A stretch of 64,000 nt of DNA from Arthrobacter yangruifuii (GCF_009192775.1 NZ_VTFX01000006.1:124001-188000), one strand, 5' to 3'; counted from the first letter of the stretch, positions 54,401-63,800 are shown. The notes: generated by a model not told the origin, from the letters alone. Program-made: numbers and translations.

Positions 54401-55859
54401 AATCCAGGACCACCAGCAGCGCCGGGGTGGGCAGATCCTCCACCGTGTCTTTGAGGGCGCGCAGCATGGAAACGCTGGACTCGCGGTGGGCGGACATCCA
54501 GCGCTGTCCGGTGCTGCTTCCCGCCTGGCGGGTGTGCGGCAGCCAGGAGGCCCATTCCCATTCCTCGGCCCGGCCTGCATCGCAAAAGACGCCGATGGTC
54601 AGGTCCGCAGGACCCACATGGACAGCCGCCTGCGCCAGCAGGGACCGGGCAAGCGCCAGGGCACCCTCACGCGGTCCCACCATGCCCACCACTCCGGCGT
54701 TGCTGAGGTCCACCAGAACGGGAGCCGAAAGCAGGCGGGCGGCGGCGAGGGAGTCTTTCACCTTCGGGTCCAGCCGCGGCGCTGCATTGCGGTCCACTTC
54801 CGGTTTCCACGGCACATCGCCCGTGCCGGCGTGCAGGGCCAGGAAATCATCCGATTCCGCACGGCGCTGCCACAGGGAGGTAGCGGGAAGGGCCGGGCGC
54901 CGCAGCACGGTTGCCGGGTCCGGGATCATCTTGTGGCGCCGGGCGGTTTCGGCCTCGGCGGCTGCGCGGATCTGCTCTTCGAACTCCTCAACGGCTCCGT
55001 TGAACCGCTCTTCCTCTTCCTTGAGGCCGCGGTCATGGCGGCGCTTTTGTTCAAACCACATGCCGATGGCCATCACCGGACTCAACATGGCGAACATGGC
55101 GAAGCGCATGCTTCCCAGGACCAGCACCATGGCGCCGGCCATCACCAGCGGCGCCAGCACCGTGATGTAGCTGAATTTGTTCGCCGGCGGCACCTCCTTG
55201 CGGCTTGGCGGGACCAGGGACTCACCCTCGGGGGCCTTTCCGGGACGGGGCGGCCGGTTGAAGGGTGCCGTTCCTGCCGGAGTGAGGTTATGCAGGCTGC
55301 CGGGAGCCGGGGACGGGGTTTCCTCGAGGGAATTGCGCAGGAGAAGCACCGTGCCGCCCGCCGTGATGGTGGCGGTGTCCTTAACCAGGATCCCTTCTTC
55401 GCCGACCTTTTCACCGTTGACCAGGGTGCCGTTGGTGGAGCCGCAGTCCACTACCCGCAGCCCTTCTTCCTCCCGGCGCAGGCGGCAGTGCTCCCAGGAC
55501 GCACTTTCGGCGGGAAGCGTCAGGTCCGCGTGCGGGGACCGTCCTATGAGCATTTCGCGTCCCTGCGGAACTTCGATGACGCTGCCCGCGCGCTGTCCGC
55601 CGGCGAGCGTGACGCTCCATCCGCGCAGCCGTTTCGGGGCGGGCCAGGGCGCCCGCGAGATCCGGCTGCCCTCCAGGAGGACCAGCTCGGAGACAGGCGT
55701 GGATGCGCGCACTTCCGACTCGTCCACGAACACTGCCTCGTCGGGGGCAAGCCGGGGCCCGCCGGCGGTTTCCACCAGGTCCGTCAGCGTGGTGGCAGGT
55801 GCAGCGTGCGCCACCTCGCACTCGAAGCGGGTCTCGTCCAGATCGATCAGCACACGCAC
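51477..55859 (-). CDS. FHA-FtsK/SpoIIIE type VII secretion ATPase, EssC-like layout
   Basis: A 1460-residue motor protein. Residues 1-72 look like a beta-grasp domain (MRVLIDLDETRFECEV ... TPVSELVLLEGSRI). An FHA domain follows (about 95-170: GREMLIGRSPHADLTLPAES, CGSTNGTLVNGEKVG). Two membrane helices lie at about 230-270. The first ATPase domain has Walker A GGTTGSGKSEF (652-662) and Walker B LLLVIDEF (756-763). The second has a degenerate Walker A GVAGSGTTTT (1015-1024), Lys lost. The third has AGSARSGKST (1289-1298). This order (FHA, two helices, three P-loop domains) is that of EssC/YukBA. An AEPATAEPATA spacer (about 956-972) separates ATPase domains. Start GTG 55859, AAGGA ten bases upstream. 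No EccB/EccD/EccE genes nearby. Confidence 0.93.
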   Translation of the reverse strand: MRVLIDLDETRFECEVAHAAPATTLTDLVETAGGPRLAPDEAVFVDESEVRASTPVSELVLLEGSRISRAPWPAPKRLRGWSVTLAGGQRAGSVIEVPQGREMLIGRSPHADLTLPAESASWEHCRLRREEEGLRVVDCGSTNGTLVNGEKVGEEGILVKDTATITAGGTVLLLRNSLEETPSPAPGSLHNLTPAGTAPFNRPPRPGKAPEGESLVPPSRKEVPPANKFSYITVLAPLVMAGAMVLVLGSMRFAMFAMLSPVMAIGMWFEQKRRHDRGLKEEEERFNGAVEEFEEQIRAAAEAETARRHKMIPDPATVLRRPALPATSLWQRRAESDDFLALHAGTGDVPWKPEVDRNAAPRLDPKVKDSLAAARLLSAPVLVDLSNAGVVGMVGPREGALALARSLLAQAAVHVGPADLTIGVFCDAGRAEEWEWASWLPHTRQAGSSTGQRWMSAHRESSVSMLRALKDTVEDLPTPALLVVLDSEVLTEGRDAPARALLGMGRLEPGTYINPQQREARVAGIVIATSEEQLPASCTTIIRVGEDSAATLEQPEDLTRVEDIILGGLDQEEALRCAMRVAHFDDPELSVPGASLPSLVRLPGLLGYERPEPATIRQLWQTSTGISTPIGTGEDGDLSLDLVKDGPHGLVGGTTGSGKSEFLRSLVAGLAARNDPTRLNFILIDFKGGAAFKACERLPHTIGTISNLDEQLADRALLALEAEMERRQRVFAEAGEGIDNLNAYMATKPAEPMPRLLLVIDEFAMLAKDFPDVLKALVSVGAVGRTLGVHMILATQRPAGVVNDDILANTNLRVALRVQSREDSNNVIGVPAASAIGRAQMGRAFVKLGQDDITPVQTALVTGRALLGGGASVDVREIRQFGVPAPAAAPPRSEVSDDNDLDLLIEAVVEANREAGYPPPRQVWPEALGATVELEGFRADPEEAGDPKDAGDTDAEGAEPAEPATAEPATAARILPRVGGVRGSTVMVTLMDEPELQRQSAAGWDMSIGNLMLMGVAGSGTTTTLASLALALAKDTDPADLDLMVLDMGSRGLEPLSRLPHTVAYVGTGGGAKEQQARFLRHLHTELERRRAAPEGHRRAVVLLDGLASLRDEFQDYEGQQLLDLLYRAYADGPALGLSFAVSTTRAKAIPTAMNEVTLQRWLFRLADTYDYSSLGVRGKQIPAELPGRCVDPRTKLQMHVATPGIGLEAAVDRVRQSWAEAPAKTPAIRRLPGNVTMPELGVKPKLDAEPWLIPVGMREADFAPAYLEVYEGEHALIAGSARSGKSTLLLALAEALQGASTSQGPAQVWGICDRRSPLASAELDRVAVGADEIPALLASLRLERAPVFLLIDDAERIEDADQSITGLLTSGQPGLCVIAAGRSADLRSLYSHWTKALRKSRLGVLLQPDVDYDGDLLGGTLPRKAPVALTTGRGYLGVGGQFALIQSMSPEEESTAAST

Positions 55860-55918
55860 CGGGGCGGTCCTTCCATGGTGGAACAGCGGCCCGACCGCCG
55901 TGCGGCGGGCCGGGAGGG

Positions 55919-57262
55919 TTAGGGAGTTGCCGCAGACTGGATCCAGACGAGGCGGGGAGCCTCGTCATTGGCCGGACGAAGGCCCAGATCCTGGGGAGAG
56001 GCATAGGCAGGCGCTGCCTCCACCGTCAGCGCGGCGGACTTCGAAAAATCCAGTGCCGGCCCGGCGATGCCCTCTCCGGGACCGAAGGACATGGCGCGCA
56101 ACGCCTCACCGACTTCCGCCGGGTTCGCGCTTTCAGCCGTGGCGGCTGCGCGCACCAGGGCGACGACGGCGTCGTGGCTGGCGGTGTCCGCTGCCCACGC
56201 ATCACCGGAGAACGGGGCATCGTTGGTCAGGTTGCTGGTGGTGGTCTCACCTGCGGCCAACCGGACGGCGGACAGGAAGGCGGACATTCCCCGGCCCTGG
56301 GCGTCCTTCTGCAGGGCGGAGCCGTCACCTCCGGCCGGGGCCACCGTGACCAGCTGTCCGGAGACGGTTCCGTCAAGCTCGGCAAGTGCGGTGGCGAAAG
56401 CCGGAGCGGTGGCTCCGTCCGGAAGGATCAGCGGAACGGAAACGCTGCGGGACTGCAGGGCCTGCACGAGGCGGGCCAGCCGCTGGGGAGTGGCAGCCGA
56501 AACCACGACGGCGTCGGCCGGCTCGGCGGTGGTCATCGCCTGGGTGCCCTCCGGAGCGTCCTCGGGAAGCGGGAGCGGCTGGTCGCCGGTCCGGACGGCG
56601 GCTTCCTGGGCCAGGGCAGGAACGTCCGCGAATTCCCCGAGGTTAAGCGTTCCGGCAAGCGGCACGGCTGCGGGGACGGGGCCGCCGTCGGACACCAGCA
56701 GCACCCGGCTCTTCCCTTCCAGTGCGGTGCCGAGGGCACCCTCCAGGGCAGCGGTGGACGGCTTCAGCGTCCATGTGGAGGCGCCGGGGTCGAGGGGGTC
56801 GGCGTAGGGCAGGATCACCGGCAGGCCCAGCTCCTCCGCGGCCTTGGCTGCGGCCACTGCCTGCGGGCCCGTGCTCGCAACGATGATGCCGGACACTCCC
56901 TGCTCGCCGAGGGTACGGACGGCGGCACGTGCCCCGTCCTCGGTTCCACTGTCATTTTGTGTCGGGAGGTCCATGGAGGCACCGTCCTGGGCGAAGCGGT
57001 CCGCGGCAACGACGGCACCCTGGACCGCGCGGTTGTACTCCGTGCCGGGTTCGCCGGAGGAGCCGAAAGTCATCACGACGCCGAGGGAGAAGTTCTTGGG
57101 CAGGCCGTCGGCCGCCAGGGCCACCGGAACCGTGGCGGCCACGGGATCCGGCTTGGCAACTTCCTTGGGGCGGTTCAGGGTGGTGACCAGCAGGACCGCG
57201 ACGGCGGCAACCACCACCAGCCCGGCAATGATGAGGGTCAGAAGCTTGGTCCGGGAGGTCAT
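55919..57262 (-). CDS. Membrane-anchored periplasmic-binding-fold protein of the secretion operon
   Basis: A 447-residue protein. The N-terminus MTSRTKLLTLIIAGLVVVAA continues to residue 29 as one hydrophobic helix and lacks a clear cleavage site or lipobox, so it is an uncleaved membrane anchor. The outer part has the type 1 periplasmic-binding (LivK/Leu-Ile-Val-binding) fold pattern: LGVVMTFGSSGEPGTEYNRA, ARAAVRTLGEQGVSGIIVAS, ELGLPVILPYADPLD, then a second lobe with SRVLLVSDGGPVPAAVPLAG and ADAVVVSAATPQRLARLVQA. No transporter gene accompanies it. Its ATG overlaps the stop of the lipoprotein gene (ATGA), so it is translated in the same operon. It may sense a ligand or scaffold the secretion machine. 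Confidence 0.82.
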   Translation of the reverse strand: MTSRTKLLTLIIAGLVVVAAVAVLLVTTLNRPKEVAKPDPVAATVPVALAADGLPKNFSLGVVMTFGSSGEPGTEYNRAVQGAVVAADRFAQDGASMDLPTQNDSGTEDGARAAVRTLGEQGVSGIIVASTGPQAVAAAKAAEELGLPVILPYADPLDPGASTWTLKPSTAALEGALGTALEGKSRVLLVSDGGPVPAAVPLAGTLNLGEFADVPALAQEAAVRTGDQPLPLPEDAPEGTQAMTTAEPADAVVVSAATPQRLARLVQALQSRSVSVPLILPDGATAPAFATALAELDGTVSGQLVTVAPAGGDGSALQKDAQGRGMSAFLSAVRLAAGETTTSNLTNDAPFSGDAWAADTASHDAVVALVRAAATAESANPAEVGEALRAMSFGPGEGIAGPALDFSKSAALTVEAAPAYASPQDLGLRPANDEAPRLVWIQSAATP

Positions 57263-60165
57263 TCGCCGCCGCCGATCGTCAGCGTGTACAGGGTCTGCGA
57301 CGTTGCGCCGGCCGGCACCTCGAGGTGGAAGGCCGGCAGTTCGTCTATAGCGGTGAGGGAGGCCTTGAACTGTGCCTGGCGCAGCAGCAGCCCGGCCACG
57401 TCCTGGGACCGGATGTTGGCGTAGCCCTCGGCGTTCTGTGCGGCCAAAGCCAGCTGGAAATCAGCGGTATCTGCCTTGGCGGCGTTGGTGGCCATGGAGC
57501 CGAGCAGGCCGGATCCGTTGACGGTGCGGTCGCCCAGGTCCATCATCACCTTGTTGAGGCTGGCGGACAGGAGGGCGCGGGCGCCGTCCACGTCACGGGT
57601 TGAACCGGATGTGCTGGACGCGATGCGCGCCAGCGCGGACTCGGTGCTCTTGGACAGAGCGGCGGAGAGGGCGTCGCCCTCCTCGTTCAGCTCGCCGCGC
57701 TGGTTGTCCACGGTTCCCTTGGCATCCTTGACGACGTCGCCGGAGGTGGACTTCAGGCCGGCGATGGAGCTGTTGAAGGCGGTGGTGACGGACTCGGTGC
57801 TTTCGTCGCCGATCTCGGATACCTTGCGGGTCTGCGAAGCAATTGCCTCCTCGACCTTTTCGGCGGTGTCCTCGGAAACCTCGGCCAGGGCCTTTTCGAT
57901 CTCCCCACCAAGCGTTGCCTGCTGGTCCTTCACGTTGACAAGGTTGTCGTGGACCTCACCGGACGCGGTGACGGCTTCGTCAAGCGTCTTCTGCAGCTTC
58001 ACCAGCCCGCTGCGGGTGCCGGTGACGTTGCCGGTGGCGGCATTGTCGAGGACTGTCACGGCGTCCCGGACGGCGTCCAGCTTGATGTCGATGCCCTTGA
58101 TGGATTCGTCCAGAACGGTGAACGCCTGGCCGATTGCCTGATCCTCTGCGTTGGTGTCCGTCTGCCGGATAACCTCGGCCCATGCTTCGGACTGACCAGC
58201 GAGGCGCACATCCTGGGATTCCTGGAAGCCGAACGGAGGGGTCAGCTCCGGTGCCGGATTGCCCTCTTCATCGAGCGCCTCGCACGGAACGGAGGTCAAG
58301 TAGGAGCGCAGACGCTCGGCGTCCTTCATTGACAGGCGGCCGTCGCGGGGGTCATCGCCGTCGGCGATCCTGCACAGATCATCGGCAAGCGCCTCGTTCT
58401 GGGCCGTCATGGAACGGTCAAACGGCAGCCCTTCCGTCAATTCGGCCTGGGCGTTGTCCGCCGTCGTGGCGATGGTGTTCAGTTTGACCCGCAGTCCGTC
58501 GATGCTGCTCCGGGCCGCGTCAGCTGCCTCACGGGTGGCCTCAACGGAGGCCCTGGTGGAATCCTCGGCGGCCTGAATGGTCGCTCCCAACTCAGCGAGT
58601 GCCGTCGAGTAGTCGTCCGGGGTCTCCGGGCCCTCGAGGATGGCCGCCAACTGGGTCTGCGCATCAACCAGGGTGTCGTCGGAAACCTTCTGGTTCGCGA
58701 TCGCTGCCTCAACCAGCTTCGGTTCAAGCGTGGCCACGAGCTCGGCACCCTGATTTACCAGTCCTGCCAGGGCGCTCTCAATGGTGACCCGGGAGTTGAG
58801 AAGGGAACAGGTCATTGAAAGGAAGGCCGAACCGTCTTCTGCTTCTTTGGATTTGTCCGCCTCTGCGGCGCACTCTTCAGCCGTCGGCTTTTCCGGACCG
58901 ATGGCCGTCTGGAGCTGGCCGGCCACGAAGTTGCGGCAGTCCGCACTGACGGTGGCATAGGCATCCAGCTGCGAAGCCATGGTCAGGATGCTGCCGTAGA
59001 CCGTGCCGGACTTTTGCGGCTTGGCTACATCGGCAACACAGCCCTCGCCCTTCACCGTGACCGTGGGCGGCACGGCGGACGTATCACCCAGCATGGAATC
59101 CACGGCGGAGACGGTCTGCTGCAGCTGGGACAAGGTGACGGATTCCGTGCCCTTGGTGGCGGCGTCCAGATCGGAGCCCAGAACCTCCATGTCATCCTTC
59201 AACCGCACCATAGTGGCGGCCAGCGATTCGGAGTTGCTGCTCAGCTCTTCCGCGGTCTTGACGCCCAGGGTCTGTGAGGTCTCCTGAAGGTTGCGGCGGA
59301 CCTCGGTGATAGTGGAGCCGGCTTTGGTCAGGACGATATTGACGTCGGCCACCAGGGCGATGGTCCGGCGCTGGAGTTCCATTTCGGATCCGGCACCGGA
59401 GGAGAAAGCGCCGGAGACCACGCCGTCCGCAGTCATGTCCGTATTAAGGCCCGGCTGGACTGCCACTTCAATCGCAGGCACCTGGAAGTCATCGACGTCC
59501 GCAACCAGGCGCAGGGTGGTGCTGGCACCGGAGCGGGGCGGAGCCAGCACGGTGGCCCACTGCACCACGGAGGAACCGTCCTCGGTGCTGCTCAGCACCC
59601 CGTTGGTACCTGTTGTCCCGTCCGCGGAACCGGGGGTCACGTCGTCGGCACGGACTCCGGGGAGCGTGGTGGACGCCGCAATGGTCAGCGGAGCACCTAC
59701 GAGGGCGGTTTCAGTGCGCATCTGTCCGGCGGCGTCGTACTCGATGACCTGCGGCTTGACCGTCAGGTTCTCCACGGTCATGTTGATTTCCACCGGCCCG
59801 GAATGGCCCTGCAAATCGGTCAGGTCCGAACCGGACTTGTCTCCGGCCCGGTACTGCAGGCTGATCCGCACCGGCAGTTCGCCCACCACCTCGTCGGTGG
59901 TGTACTGCGTATTGGCGGCGGAAGAGTTGCCGTCGGCGGCCACCGAGATGGTGGTGCCTTCGATCGCTTCCACGCCGGCGGCGTTGGACAGATCCACCCG
60001 TACGTTCTGCAGGAGTTTCACCGGGTTGGAGACGGGCTCCGGCTCGGGATCCTGGGTGCAGGAAGTAGTGGCGATCAGTCCCAAGGCGATAAGTGCGGCG
60101 CCCAGGCTTCGTCCCGGCGCACTGCGCCTCGAATTCTGCTGGTGGATATTAGTGTGCCTGGGCAT
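57259..60165 (-). CDS. Very large coiled-coil exported protein, putative lipoprotein, of the secretion operon
   Basis: A 968-residue protein from the ATG at 60165. Its start (MPRHTNIHQQNSRRSAPGRS then LGAALIALGLIATTSC) gives a signal peptide ending at Cys; the lipobox TTSC is weak. A beta-rich region (about 50-250) is followed by extended helices: LVADVNIVLTKAGSTITEVR, LSQLQQTVSAVDSMLG, an IEKALAEVSEDTAEKVEEAI stretch similar to methyl-accepting chemotaxis coiled coils, and SGSTRDVDGARALLSASLNK. Four Cys in the middle part may form disulfides. I know no family for it. The long outer coiled coil recalls EsaA/YueB, the bacteriophage-receptor-like subunit of type VII systems in Firmicutes. First gene of a four-gene minus-strand operon (overlap ATGA with the next). 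Alternative ATGs are at 60183 and 60237. Confidence 0.8.
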   Translation of the reverse strand: MPRHTNIHQQNSRRSAPGRSLGAALIALGLIATTSCTQDPEPEPVSNPVKLLQNVRVDLSNAAGVEAIEGTTISVAADGNSSAANTQYTTDEVVGELPVRISLQYRAGDKSGSDLTDLQGHSGPVEINMTVENLTVKPQVIEYDAAGQMRTETALVGAPLTIAASTTLPGVRADDVTPGSADGTTGTNGVLSSTEDGSSVVQWATVLAPPRSGASTTLRLVADVDDFQVPAIEVAVQPGLNTDMTADGVVSGAFSSGAGSEMELQRRTIALVADVNIVLTKAGSTITEVRRNLQETSQTLGVKTAEELSSNSESLAATMVRLKDDMEVLGSDLDAATKGTESVTLSQLQQTVSAVDSMLGDTSAVPPTVTVKGEGCVADVAKPQKSGTVYGSILTMASQLDAYATVSADCRNFVAGQLQTAIGPEKPTAEECAAEADKSKEAEDGSAFLSMTCSLLNSRVTIESALAGLVNQGAELVATLEPKLVEAAIANQKVSDDTLVDAQTQLAAILEGPETPDDYSTALAELGATIQAAEDSTRASVEATREAADAARSSIDGLRVKLNTIATTADNAQAELTEGLPFDRSMTAQNEALADDLCRIADGDDPRDGRLSMKDAERLRSYLTSVPCEALDEEGNPAPELTPPFGFQESQDVRLAGQSEAWAEVIRQTDTNAEDQAIGQAFTVLDESIKGIDIKLDAVRDAVTVLDNAATGNVTGTRSGLVKLQKTLDEAVTASGEVHDNLVNVKDQQATLGGEIEKALAEVSEDTAEKVEEAIASQTRKVSEIGDESTESVTTAFNSSIAGLKSTSGDVVKDAKGTVDNQRGELNEEGDALSAALSKSTESALARIASSTSGSTRDVDGARALLSASLNKVMMDLGDRTVNGSGLLGSMATNAAKADTADFQLALAAQNAEGYANIRSQDVAGLLLRQAQFKASLTAIDELPAFHLEVPAGATSQTLYTLTIGGGE

Positions 60166-60254
60166 CGTGAATCGTCCCCTCATTCCGTTCGCTGTGCCTT
60201 GAGCATCATAAGGGATTGATTGGGGGATTTGGTTCATTTATTCTTGCCGGTCAA

Positions 60255-60289
60255 TTTGGCGTCGGATTTCCGCGGATCTGATCGCCAAA
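60255..60289. promoter_or_regulatory. Nested dyad in the divergent secretion promoter region
   Basis: TTTGGCG (60255-60261) and CGCCAAA (60283-60289) form a 7+7 inverted repeat around a central palindrome TCCGCGGA (60269-60276). It lies between the two arms, 90 bases from the lipoprotein start and 120 bases from the WXG100 start, in an AT-rich zone suited to divergent promoters. Confidence 0.5.
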
Positions 60290-60307
60290 AATAAGGCCGC
60301 TTGGTTG

Positions 60308-60337
60308 TTGGCTTTAAATCGTTTGTATTGGTAGCAT
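60308..60337 (+). promoter_or_regulatory. Candidate promoter for the WXG100-toxin arm
   Basis: TTGGCT (60308-60313) and TAGCAT (60332-60337) are spaced by 18 bases in the AT-rich gap, 72 bases before the WXG100 start. Neither is close to consensus, so this is weak. Confidence 0.3.
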
Positions 60338-60408
60338 CTGCACCGTCCGGCTGCCGGCGGATTTCACGCCCGGCGGAAAACATGATGTCTCTTAATGGGG
60401 GAATTTTT

Positions 60409-60690
60409 ATGTCACGTGTGTTGTCAACCGAGCAGGCCAAGTCTGCCATCGCCCAGGTGCAGTCCATTGTCAACGGCGGTTTCACCGATCAGATCTCGGC
60501 GCTCGATGCGCAGGGCAAGATCCTCTCGGATCCGAACATCTGGGACGGCCCGCTGGCCTCCCAGTTCCGCGGATCCACGTGGCCGGAAACCAAGGCTGCC
60601 CTGGATAAGGCCAGGCAGGAACTGGAAGAGCTGCGGACCCAGCTGGATAAGATCTCGCAGGATATCTTCTCCGCCGGCGGCGGCGCCTAA
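60409..60690 (+). CDS. WXG100 family protein
   Basis: A 93-residue helical hairpin protein of the EsxA type, starting MSRVLSTEQAKSAIAQVQSI. The WXG motif is present as WDG (residues 45-47) in the turn between a first helix and the second helix (ETKAALDKARQELEELRTQLDKISQDI). Length and layout match WXG100 proteins, the small substrates and partners of type VII secretion. GGGGG lies seven bases before the ATG at 60409. It is divergent from the lipoprotein-ATPase operon and upstream of the RHS protein gene by 208 bases, with a hairpin between. It probably dimerises or pairs with the RHS protein N-terminus. Confidence 0.9.
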   Translation: MSRVLSTEQAKSAIAQVQSIVNGGFTDQISALDAQGKILSDPNIWDGPLASQFRGSTWPETKAALDKARQELEELRTQLDKISQDIFSAGGGA

Positions 60691-60706
60691 GCTGCCCATA
60701 GCGCCA

Positions 60707-60758
60707 GCAACGGCTGGACAGTAGCTACCGCTGCGGCGGTGCACTGTCCAGCCGTTGC
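60707..60758 (+). terminator. Hairpin after the WXG100 gene
   Basis: A perfect 16-bp stem: GCAACGGCTGGACAGT (60707-60722) with ACTGTCCAGCCGTTGC (60743-60758), in the 208-base gap before the RHS gene. It may attenuate transcription so that much more WXG100 than toxin is made. No T-run follows, so read-through is expected. Confidence 0.75.
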
Positions 60759-60898
60759 GGGCTCTGGTGCCAGGGAAACCCGGCACTGACATTCGGTCCC
60801 ACGGCCCTTGCCGTGGCCGGTTTTCCACCAGTAGCCCCGTCCGGGCTGCCGGTGATGGTTGTTTCTTTTCCAGTTTTGTTCAGTGGGGGGCGCTGATT

Positions 60899-63800
60899 AT
60901 GTCTGATGTTGATGACCGCGATCTAGTTATAATGCCGTTGTTGCCGGCGGAATCGGCAGACCGCGGACGGTTCAGTTATGTCCATGCCGAGACGATGCAG
61001 CAGGCATTCAGGGCTGCCGCAGATGCCCTTGAGCAGACAAAATACGACCGGGTCACCCACGCGAGCGAGGCGAAAGCGGACTTCAAGGGACTCTTCGCCG
61101 AGAAGTTCCAAAGAAACACCACCACGGCCTACACAGATGCTCATGAGCTGGAACGGGCTCTGCGGAAGGTGGCAGAGTACCTGGGAACATTTATCCGCTC
61201 CGCCCATGAAGAGGACGCCCGCCGCGAGACGGCCAATGAGTGGGTCCGGGAATACAAATCCCGCAACGGCTGGGAGAAGTTCTGGGATGACCGCTTCGGG
61301 GTGGATGACATGCCCGATATGGAACCGGGCAAAGCGCCGCAGTTCGCCGCCTTCACGCCGCTCATCGGATATAGGGAGGCGCTTCAGGGCAGCTCCGCAG
61401 CCGGAGGAACGTCATCGGCCCGGCCGGATAACCTTCGGTCCTTTGCCTCCGGTTCCCGTGCACTCGATGCCGGCCTGGTGGCCGATGTATCCCGCCTCAA
61501 GGGGAATCTGGCCTCGTTCAAGGGGCTGTGCTCGTGGGCAATTCTCGAGGCCGACGGGGTCATAAACGCGTACAACCAGTACCTGGAGGCCAACGAAAAC
61601 GACGCCCACTGGGCGGTCGTTGTCGCAGATGCCTTCGCGGCTGCCGGGGCCAACGGGGGCGTCTCCACCGTTTCGGATGCGGCTCTGGCCGCCGCCCTGG
61701 CTGCTGCGGGGGTTAATGCGGACCGTCAGGGGCTGTCCATCGATCCGCCCAGGGCTTCGGGTGCGCTACCGACCACCGGATACGCCAATGATCCGGTCAA
61801 CACAGCAACCGGTAACTTCATCGAACCGGAAACGGACCTCGGGTTCGCCGGGATGGCTTCGGGCCTGACGCTGACCCGGATGTACAACTCGCTGCCGTCC
61901 GGCCTCGAGGTTCCGGGTGCCTTTGGTCCCGGCTGGGCATCGGTGCTGGACCAGCACCTGGTGCTCTCTGACGAGGGCTGCCGGTGGGTGCTGGCCGACG
62001 GGCGGGCCGTGGATTTCCCCCGTGCCGGTGAAGGCTGGGACCGGGCCGTGGGAGAGAACTACTGGTTGACTCGTGAACCTGCCGCTTCGGACTGCTTCTC
62101 GGAGCTGGCCACACTGCCGACGGACGGCACCGACGTGCTGGTGGTCCGGGATAACCAGGGTGCGTGGTGGGCCTACACTCCCGCCGGCGTCTGGCTGGGC
62201 GCCGGTGCCGGACCCGGCCGCGCCATCTCGGTGCACCGGGAGAACCCGGAGGACCGGAACATCGCCGGTCAGGTAACCCGGCTCTCACACGCGCTCGGCC
62301 GGTTCCTGGAGATTGACTACGTGTTCGGCCGCGCCGCCGTCGTCCGGGCCTCGGACGGGCGCCGGGCCGAGTACGGGTACGACGACGCCGGCCGGCTCGT
62401 CAGCGTGACGACAGAGACCGGAACCCGCACGTACCGGTGGAACGACGCCGGGCTGATTGACGCCGTGTACTCCGCCGCCGGAGTGCTCGAGGCGGAAAAC
62501 ACGTACGACGAGCAGGGCCGCGTCATCCTGCAGCTGACCCAGCACGGCCGACGCACCCGCTTCGCGTACCTGCCCGGACGGGTCACCGCGGTCTCGGATG
62601 AGGACGGCACCCGTTCCAACTCCTGGATCGCGGATCCCAAAGGCCGGCTGGTCGGGGTGCTGGACTCCCATGATCAGCGCCAGTCCATGGCCTATGACCG
62701 GCACGGCAATCTGGTCTCCCTGACCGAACGCGACGGATCCGTCACCGTCCACGCCTATGACCAGCGCGGCCGCCGCATCCGTACCGTGACGCCCGAGGGT
62801 GCGGACCTGACCTACGGGTGGGACGAGCAGGACCGGATTACCACCCTGGTCACCGAAACCGGATCTGTCGTCACCTATGACTACGCGGATGATCTTTCCC
62901 GCGATCCGGCGGCGATTAATGATCCCCTCGGAGGCCGCACGGAACTTCTCTGGCAGGACGGGCTCCTGGTACGGATCACGGATCCGGCCGGGGTAAGTGT
63001 CAGCGTCGAGTACAACGAGTACGGGGACCTCATTGCCACCCGCAATGCCCTAGGGGGCACCACCCGCATCCTCCGGGATTCCGCGGGCCGCCCCACCGCG
63101 GCCGTCACCCCGTCCGGCGCACGGACGCGCTTCACCTACAACGCGGCCGGGCTGCTGGAACGCCGCGTGGATCCTGACGGCGCAGTGTGGTCCTTTGCCT
63201 ATGACCCAGCCGGCCGGGTTGCCGCCGTCATCGCTCCGGACGGCGGCCGGACCGAATTGCAGTACGCCTCCAACGGCGAAATGGTCCGCTCCACGGATCC
63301 GCTGGGCCGCAGCACCGAGCGGGTGTTCGACGAGCTCGGCAACGTCGCCGAAGCGATCCTGCCGGACGGTGCCCGCTGGGGCTACACCCACGACACCCTC
63401 TCCCGCCTCACCCGGATCACGGATCCTGCCGGGAACGACTGGGCGCGGGAGTATGACAAGATCGGCAACCTGACTGCCGTCGTCGACCCGACCGGGGTGC
63501 GCGCGGAAGCTGCCATCGACCGGAAGTCCGGAACGGCCACCCTCGCCGACGCGTTCTCCTCCGCCACCTACAGTTTCGACGAATACGGGCGCCCGGTGCG
63601 TGCCGAAGCCGTGGACGGGTCCGCGGAGCTGACCACTTACGACGCCGCCGGGAATCCGGTGGAATTGATTGACGGCGAGGGCGGGCTGACTGTCCTGGGA
63701 CGTGACGTGGCGGGGAAAATCACCTCAGTTACGTCGCCGTCGGGTGCCGTTACCCGCTACGAGTACGACGCCTGTGGACGGCCTTGGAAGACCGTCGATC

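Noticed and set aside
53490-55922. 810-codon open frame opposite the FHA-FtsK ATPase
   Set aside because: Antisense shadow; the minus strand carries clear FHA and P-loop motifs.
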